A stretch of DNA of 10,301 nucleotides from WHTG01 sp035540515. GTDB lineage: Bacteria > Actinomycetota > Nitriliruptoria > Euzebyales > Egibacteraceae. Position 1 is the first letter of the stretch. Every line of letters begins with the position of its first letter. This document shows positions 5,791 to 10,301 of this stretch, piece by piece. The notes beneath the pieces were generated by a model that saw only the letters and a list, made by a program, of their open reading frames with translations, did no database searches and was not told where the DNA came from. Both the position numbers and the translations under genes were made by a program. The DNA lies in contig DATLGM010000191.1 of the NCBI GenBank assembly GCA_035540515.1, forward strand, positions 1-10,301, in the 5' to 3' direction.

Positions 5791-7889
5791 CCGGGCGCGC
5801 CACCCCGGCAGCGGCCAAGCGGCTGCTGCTGTGGATCAGCGCGCTGGGCGTCGCCGCGTTCTCGCTGCTGCTGTGGCGCAGCAGCGGTGACCTGTCCGCA
5901 CTCAGCGTCCTGGTCCTGACCGCGGCGGTCGCCGGCGGCGAGGCGTTCACCATCGACCTGCCCTACCGCAAGGGGGGCATCGCGCGCTTCACGCTGAGCT
6001 ACCCGGTCATCGCCGCGGGGCTGCTGCTCGTGCCCGGTGTCAACGTCGCCTTCGCCGCGGCGCTGGGCATCGCGGTCTGGATGCTCGTCGAGGGCACCCC
6101 GCGTCTGAAGTTCGCGGTCAACGTGGCGCAGTACCTGGTCGCCGCTGCCGCCGGCGGGCTGGCGGTCGATCTGCTGGCCACGTCCGGCGGCCCCATCACG
6201 CCGCGGACGTTCGCCGCTGCCGCCGTGGGCATGACGCTGTGCAGCCTGGTCAACCTCGTCGTGGTCAGCGGCATGATCGCGGCGTTCGGCGACCGCTCCT
6301 GGCGCGCGACCACCTGGCAGCTGGCACCGACCAGCGGGTTGCTCGCCGGCGGCAGCATCGCCCTGGGACTGCTGGCCGTGCTGATGGCCACCGACCATCT
6401 GTGGGCCCTGCCCACCCTCGTGGTGCCGCTGGGCCTGCTCCACGCCGCCTCCCGGCGTGAGGTCCAGGCCCAGGTCGACCGCGAACGCGCCGTGGCCTAC
6501 GTCGACATCGAGCAGCGCCTGGCCGAGGCCGCGGACCCGGAGCTGGTCCACCACCTGCTCGTCGACGGCGTCCGCAGCGTGCTGGATGCCGAGGCCGCCG
6601 TGTGGGCCAACGGCGTCTGGGTGACCCCGGTGCCCGAGGGCTCAGGCGTTTGCCCCGTCGACGACGAGCTCACCGGAATCGTGGCGCGTGACGCCGCCGG
6701 CCTCGGTGTCGCCGACCCTGGGGCGGGCATGGCGATGGGGGTCGGCAACGGCGTCCTGGTGGTGTGGGGCGGACGTGACGGCCTGTCGCGCGAGTGGCTC
6801 GAGCGCCTGGGCGCCTCGGGCCGCGTCCACGCCGCGCGCTCCGAGGGAGCCGTCGCGCTGCGCCGGGAGCGCGCGACGCTGCGGGCGATCGTGCACGGCA
6901 CCGCCGACGGGATCTACGTGACCGACGCGGCCGGTGCGGTGCTCGTTTGCAACCCGGCCATGGCCGAGCTGGCGCAAACATCACTCGACGAGCTCATCGG
7001 ACAGCCGGTCGAGCAGGTCCTCGGCGGGGGCGCCTGGGAGGACGAGGGCGTCCGCGACGTCACCCGTGAGGGCGACCGCGTGTGGCGCGTGTCGGTCTCG
7101 GCGATCCGCGACCGGACCCACGGCGACCTGCGCGTCGGCGTCGTGCACGACGTGACCGCGGAACGCCGTGTCGCGCGGATGAAGGACGACATGCTGTCCA
7201 TCGTCAGCCACGAGCTGCGCACCCCGCTGACGCCCATCAAGGGCAGCGCACAGCTGCTGCGCCGGCGCTGGGACCGCATGGACGAACAGCGCCGAGACGA
7301 GATGCTGCGGACCATCGAGGGTCGCGCCGACCACCTTGCCCGCCTGGTCGAAGACCTGCTGCTGGTTGGGCAGATGTCCGCAGCCGGCCGCGCCACCCCG
7401 CGCGTCCGTCCGGTGGCAGTCGACCTCGCCCAGCTGTGCCGGGAGGCGGTCGAGCAGCTCGATCACCACCACCCGGACCACACCGTCCGGCTCCTGTCCC
7501 CCGAGACGGTGCCGCTGACGACCGACCCGCTGCGTGTCCGTCAGATCGTGGACAACCTGGTCAACAACGCCTGCAAGTTCTCCGGGGCCGGTTCCACCGT
7601 GAGCGTCGAGGTGTCCGTCGAGGAGACGTGGGCCGTCGTGCGAGTCGTCGACCAGGGTCGCGGGATCCCCCCCGAAGACCTCGAGCGCGTCTTCGAGCGG
7701 TTCGAGCGCGTCGAGGACCCGCTGCACATGACGACCAGCGGCGCCGGCCTGGGCCTGTACATCGTCCGGTCGCTGGCGCAGGGGCTGGGCGGCGACGTGG
7801 CCATCGCCTCGACGCTGGGCAAGGGGACGACGGTGACGATCCACCTGCCGCTGCAGCTGGCGCCGGCGCTCACGCCGGCCGTCGCCTAG
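5787..7889 (+). CDS. Polytopic membrane PAS sensor histidine kinase
   Basis: This sensor kinase is about 700 residues long. Residues about 10-225 contain some six or more hydrophobic segments forming a polytopic membrane sensor region of no family I recognise. A cytoplasmic helix and a degenerate GAF-like stretch follow at about 230-350, then a PAS domain at about 358-465 (GTADGIYVTDAAGAVLVCNPAM). HisKA carries phospho-acceptor H475 (SHELRTP). The HATPase domain has an N-box at 589-598 (DNLVNNACKF), a G1 box at 622 (DQGRGIP) and a G2 box at 652 (GAGLGLY), so all catalytic boxes are intact. Start choice: GTG 5787 overlaps the protease TGA as GTGA, the same junction style used elsewhere in this window; ATG 5760 is the alternative and adds nine residues. 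Neither has a clear ribosome site, so coupling to the protease is likely. No response regulator is adjacent. Confidence 0.92.
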   Translation: MTGRATPAAAKRLLLWISALGVAAFSLLLWRSSGDLSALSVLVLTAAVAGGEAFTIDLPYRKGGIARFTLSYPVIAAGLLLVPGVNVAFAAALGIAVWMLVEGTPRLKFAVNVAQYLVAAAAGGLAVDLLATSGGPITPRTFAAAAVGMTLCSLVNLVVVSGMIAAFGDRSWRATTWQLAPTSGLLAGGSIALGLLAVLMATDHLWALPTLVVPLGLLHAASRREVQAQVDRERAVAYVDIEQRLAEAADPELVHHLLVDGVRSVLDAEAAVWANGVWVTPVPEGSGVCPVDDELTGIVARDAAGLGVADPGAGMAMGVGNGVLVVWGGRDGLSREWLERLGASGRVHAARSEGAVALRRERATLRAIVHGTADGIYVTDAAGAVLVCNPAMAELAQTSLDELIGQPVEQVLGGGAWEDEGVRDVTREGDRVWRVSVSAIRDRTHGDLRVGVVHDVTAERRVARMKDDMLSIVSHELRTPLTPIKGSAQLLRRRWDRMDEQRRDEMLRTIEGRADHLARLVEDLLLVGQMSAAGRATPRVRPVAVDLAQLCREAVEQLDHHHPDHTVRLLSPETVPLTTDPLRVRQIVDNLVNNACKFSGAGSTVSVEVSVEETWAVVRVVDQGRGIPPEDLERVFERFERVEDPLHMTTSGAGLGLYIVRSLAQGLGGDVAIASTLGKGTTVTIHLPLQLAPALTPAVA
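7886..7889. other. Convergent stop codons sharing one CTAG
   Basis: The histidine kinase ends in TAG at 7887-7889 on the plus strand. The ABC ATPase ends in TAG read from 7888-7886 on the minus strand. The palindrome CTAG thus provides both stops, and the genes overlap tail to tail by 4 bp with no intergenic space for a terminator. Confidence 0.95.
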
Positions 7890-8779
7890 CGCGAGGGCAG
7901 CGCCTCGTCGTCGCGGGTGTCCTCCAGCGTCTCGGCGTTCTCGTCGAACTGGGCGTTGGGGTCGTTGGAGTCCTTCTCCTCCGACATGCCGATCGGCCCG
8001 TGCGTGGAACCCCGCAGGAACTGGCGCACCACAGGGCGTTCGGACTCCAGCAGCTCGTGCTTGGGTCCGAACATCACCAGGTTTCGGCGGAACAGCAACG
8101 CCAGGTAGTCCGAGATGTTCTTGGCCGTCGGGATGTGGTGGGTGACGACGACGAAGGTGGAGTCCAGCTGCTCCTTCAGCTCCAGGATCAGCTCGTTGAG
8201 GTAGGCGGTGCGGACGGGATCCAGGCCGGAGTCGGGCTCGTCGAACAGCACGATCTCCGGGTCCAGCACCAGCGCCCGTGCCAGGCCGGCGCGCTTGCGC
8301 ATGCCGCCGGAGATCTCGCCGGGGAACAGGTCCTTGGCGTCAGCGAGACCGACCATGGTGAGCTTTTCCATGACGATCTCTTTGATCTCGGTCTCGCTCT
8401 TGCGCGTGTGCTCTCGCAACGGGAACGCGGTGTTGTCGTACACCGTCATCGAGCCGAACAGCGCCCCGTCCTGGAACAGCACCCCGAACTTCTTGCGGAC
8501 CTCGAGCAGCTCGCGATTGCGCAGCGTCGGCACGTTCTTGTCACCGACCCACAGCTCTCCCCGGTCCGGCTTGAGCAGGCCGATGAGGTGACGCAGGAAC
8601 ACCGACTTGCCGGTGCCCGACGGGCCGAGCACGACGGTGACCTTGCCGCGAGGGATGTCGAACGTGATGTCCTCGAGCACGGTGCGGGCGCCGAACGACT
8701 TGGTCAGGCCGCGGATCGAGATCGCCCAGTCGAGCTCGTCGACCGGCGGGATCTCCGGTTGCACCTCGGTGGCGGTCAT
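7886..8779 (-). CDS. Mce/Mla-type ABC transporter ATP-binding protein (MlaF/Mkl-like)
   Basis: This 297-residue ABC ATPase resembles MlaF (Gram-negative lipid transport) and mycobacterial Mkl (MceG), which power Mce lipid and sterol importers with YrbE/MlaE permeases. It has Walker A GPSGTGKS (52-59), Q-loop Q103 (FQDGALFGSMTVYDN, typical of this subfamily), signature ISGGMRKR (156-163), Walker B LFDEPDSGLDP with D180/E181, and switch H214. FPGEISGGMRKRAGLARAL is the characteristic Mce-type signature context. After the ATPase fold (about 265 onwards) there is a strongly acidic, probably disordered tail ending EALPSR. The ATG at 8779 is preceded by AAGGGG (8786-8791) with a 6-nt spacer. The gene follows usp by 19 bp and appears to be the last gene of its operon. 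Its stop overlaps the stop of the convergent kinase. Confidence 0.92.
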   Translation of the reverse strand: MTATEVQPEIPPVDELDWAISIRGLTKSFGARTVLEDITFDIPRGKVTVVLGPSGTGKSVFLRHLIGLLKPDRGELWVGDKNVPTLRNRELLEVRKKFGVLFQDGALFGSMTVYDNTAFPLREHTRKSETEIKEIVMEKLTMVGLADAKDLFPGEISGGMRKRAGLARALVLDPEIVLFDEPDSGLDPVRTAYLNELILELKEQLDSTFVVVTHHIPTAKNISDYLALLFRRNLVMFGPKHELLESERPVVRQFLRGSTHGPIGMSEEKDSNDPNAQFDENAETLEDTRDDEALPSR

Positions 8780-8798
8780 CGCCGTCCCCTTCTGGTTC

Positions 8799-9635
8799 TT
8801 ACGTTGTTCGGACGATGAGCAGGTCGGCTCCCACGTGGTGGCTGACCTTGTTCGGCACGCTGCCGAGCAGGAACCGGCCGGCGCCGGTCATCCCCTTGTT
8901 CCCCACCACGACCAGGTCGTGGTCCTCCGCGGCGGACACGATCGCGTCCGCCGGCTCGTCAGACGACGCCACGCACGTCACGTCGACACCGGCCTTCTTC
9001 GCCGCCTCAGCCGCCTCCTCGAGCACCCCCTCGGCCCGCGACCCCGCGCTCAGCAGCGTCACCTTGGCCTCCAGGGCCGCCGCCAGCGACAAGCCGCGGT
9101 CCACGGCCAGCTTGGCCGTGTCCGATCCGTCGGTGCCGATGAGCACGCGCTGGTGCGGACGCACCGGGGTGTCGGACGAGGTGTGGGTGATGAGGACATC
9201 ACCCGCGGCGTGGTGGGAGATCTTGTTCGGGACGCTGCCGAGCAGGAAGCGCTGCGAGCCGGTCATGCCCTGGTTGCCGACCACCAGCAGCGCGTCTCCC
9301 CGGCGGTACGCGGTCTCGATCAGCACCTCCGCGGGGTTGCCCTCGACCGCGACGATGTCCACCTTCGCGGACGGGGCGACCTCCTGCCCGAAGCGCGCCG
9401 CGTCCGCCGCGGTGTCGGTGGCGGCCCGGTACCCGCTGGACACCATGCTCTCCTGCGGCATGCTGGCGCGCTCGGACGCCGGCCCCACCTCCCCCTCGCT
9501 CGGTCGGTCGTAGGCGGTGACGACCGCCACCTCCGCGCCCAACGCCTCGCCCAGCAAAGCGGCGCGCTGCACCGCGCGACACGACGTCGGCGAGCCGTCG
9601 GTGCCGACCACCACGGCGTCGTAGACCCGGCTCAT
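8799..9635 (-). CDS. Tandem-domain universal stress protein (UspA family)
   Basis: This 278-residue protein consists of two Usp domains, about 1-152 and 160-278, each opening with a VxxGTDGS strand-loop (T12-S15 and T168-S171). Both carry the complete ATP-binding motif G-2x-G-9x-GS: G120/G123/G133-S134 and G245/G248/G258-S259. It is thus expected to bind ATP at two sites, as in the mycobacterial tandem Usps. Such proteins are cytosolic and respond to hypoxia, starvation or other stress; the specific role is unknown. The ATG start at 9635 is strongly supported: an exact AGGAGG (minus strand, 9643-9648) lies 7 nt upstream. The start overlaps the upstream stop as ATGA (9632-9635). It lies between an Mce-associated protein and the Mce-type ATPase, implying co-expression with the transporter. 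Confidence 0.94.
   Translation of the reverse strand: MSRVYDAVVVGTDGSPTSCRAVQRAALLGEALGAEVAVVTAYDRPSEGEVGPASERASMPQESMVSSGYRAATDTAADAARFGQEVAPSAKVDIVAVEGNPAEVLIETAYRRGDALLVVGNQGMTGSQRFLLGSVPNKISHHAAGDVLITHTSSDTPVRPHQRVLIGTDGSDTAKLAVDRGLSLAAALEAKVTLLSAGSRAEGVLEEAAEAAKKAGVDVTCVASSDEPADAIVSAAEDHDLVVVGNKGMTGAGRFLLGSVPNKVSHHVGADLLIVRTT
8848..9248 (-). repeat. Near-identical 26-bp direct repeat inside the tandem usp gene
   Basis: Two 26-bp stretches exactly 375 bp apart (8848-8873 and 9223-9248) differ at a single base. They encode the FLLGSVPNK segment of the ATP-binding motif in each Usp domain. The flanking codons also match well. This is the trace of the internal domain duplication, kept similar by constraint on the motif or by gene conversion. 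Confidence 0.75.
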
Positions 9636-10301
9636 CCGCCGCCCTCCTCGCCCTCGGGTTGGACCTCCGGGGCCGGGGCGGGCACGCCGCCGCTGAGCCC
9701 GGGCGGTCCCAGGATCGCCACGTCGCTGGCCAGCCAGCGCTGGTCGCCGCGTTCCATGGTGATGTCCATGCGCAGCTCGTCCTGGACGGGGTCTTCGGTC
9801 TGGGCGTTGGTGATCGTCTGCCGTGCGAGCACGAACACCTGCGCCTGGTCACCGTCGATCTCCTGGACGAACACCTGCGTGACCTCGCCGCGCGACACCG
9901 CCTGGCTCTCGCGCAGCGCATCGCGGAGGTTCTGGTCGAACAGCGCCGTCAGCTGCTCGGCGTAGTCGCCGGTCGCGCGCGCCTGCGCCCGCTGCAGCCA
10001 CTGCTCGATGTCGGCACCGTCGAAGGTGGTCAGCTCCAGCGCCAGGGCACGGGCGTCCTCGCGGACCGCGGTGCGCTGCTGCTCGGCGGCGTACAGGTCG
10101 GCCCACTGCATGCCGGCGACCAGCGCCAGCGCCAGCGCCAGGATGGCCACCGCCCACGCGATGCGCGCGTTGCCGAAGAACCGGCGGACGCCGCCGCCAC
10201 GACGCTCGAGCCCCCGGACCGCCGGCTGCTCCTCGGTCGCCGGGTCGTCGCCGGTTGCCGCCGGCCGCTCCTCGGCGGGCTGCTCCTGAGGCGGCGGCGG
10301 C
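9632..10301 (-). CDS. Mce-associated membrane protein (5' end beyond right edge)
   Basis: The frame is open from the right edge to a TGA at 9632, giving at least 222 residues; the true start lies outside the window. The visible N-terminal part is Pro/Glu-rich and cytoplasmic (PPPPQEQPAEERPAA), then basic (RRGGGVRRFF). One transmembrane helix (IAWAVAILALALALVAGM) is followed by an extracytoplasmic domain of about 140 residues. The pattern matches the Mce-associated membrane protein (Mam) family: a helix after the membrane segment (LALELTTFDGADIEQWLQRA), RATGDYAEQLTALF, then strands VFVLARQTITN and DITMERGDQRWLASDVAIL. Mams are accessory and stabilising components of Mce lipid importers. The C-terminal tail (EGEEGGG) has codons that form the Shine-Dalgarno sequence of usp. 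A GTG at 10150 is possible as an internal start but would cut into the membrane helix, so the longer form is preferred. Confidence 0.82.
   Translation of the reverse strand, partial: PPPPQEQPAEERPAATGDDPATEEQPAVRGLERRGGGVRRFFGNARIAWAVAILALALALVAGMQWADLYAAEQQRTAVREDARALALELTTFDGADIEQWLQRAQARATGDYAEQLTALFDQNLRDALRESQAVSRGEVTQVFVQEIDGDQAQVFVLARQTITNAQTEDPVQDELRMDITMERGDQRWLASDVAILGPPGLSGGVPAPAPEVQPEGEEGGG

Noticed and set aside
5315..6554. Repetitive proteins in other frames across the pentad array, such as a Cys/Gly/Pro-rich plus frame and a minus frame with RSPAQRSPAH repeats
   Set aside because: They are frame-shifted or antisense images of the GLRWA repeat, with no ribosome site and no support outside the array.
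7082..8818. A 578-codon plus-strand frame spanning the kinase and ATPase
   Set aside because: It crosses the boundary of two convergent genes that both have complete catalytic motifs, and its translation is biased and domain-free.

Overview
The window is very GC-rich (about 70% or more by eye) and gene-dense, and it looks chromosomal and actinobacterial. Three things point that way: a rodZ-like / rimO / pgsA / cinA gene string, a mycothiol-dependent maleylpyruvate isomerase family protein, and an Mce-type transport set (MlaF/Mkl-like ATPase plus an Mce-associated membrane protein). A deep-branching high-GC actinobacterium, for example Nitriliruptoria or Euzebya-like, would fit. That placement is an inference from gene content and style, not something the sequence proves.

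Layout. Positions 1-3110 (minus strand) hold a tightly overlapping operon read right to left: a RodZ-like HTH/membrane protein, RimO (ribosomal protein S12 methylthiotransferase), PgsA (phosphatidylglycerophosphate synthase) and the N-terminal third of CinA, which runs off the left edge. A TATACT -10 box lies just upstream of rodZ. Positions 3189-4034 (minus) hold a stand-alone mycothiol maleylpyruvate isomerase family protein. A 178-bp divergent intergenic region (4035-4212) separates it from a plus-strand pair. That pair is a secreted subtilisin-like (S8) protease ending in an 18-tryptophan pentad repeat domain (GLRWA repeats), and a polytopic PAS sensor histidine kinase whose start overlaps the protease stop. 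The kinase converges on a minus-strand block at 7886-10301, and the two terminal genes share a CTAG. That block, read right to left, holds an Mce-associated membrane protein (5' end outside the window), a tandem universal stress protein and the Mce/Mla-type ABC ATPase. The rest of the Mce locus probably lies beyond the right edge.

How the parts work together. The left operon combines cell shape (RodZ), phospholipid synthesis (PgsA), ribosome modification (RimO) and nucleotide clean-up (CinA), a housekeeping set with translational coupling. The right block looks like the distal end of a lipid or sterol import locus, with a nucleotide-binding stress protein inserted into it. The centre is the accessory-looking part: a secreted protease with a tryptophan/arginine repeat tail, coupled to a membrane sensor kinase with no response regulator in view. 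It is the best candidate here for something undescribed. No RNA genes, insertion sequences, CRISPR arrays or convincing intrinsic terminators were seen, and no gene-free stretch exceeds 300 bp.
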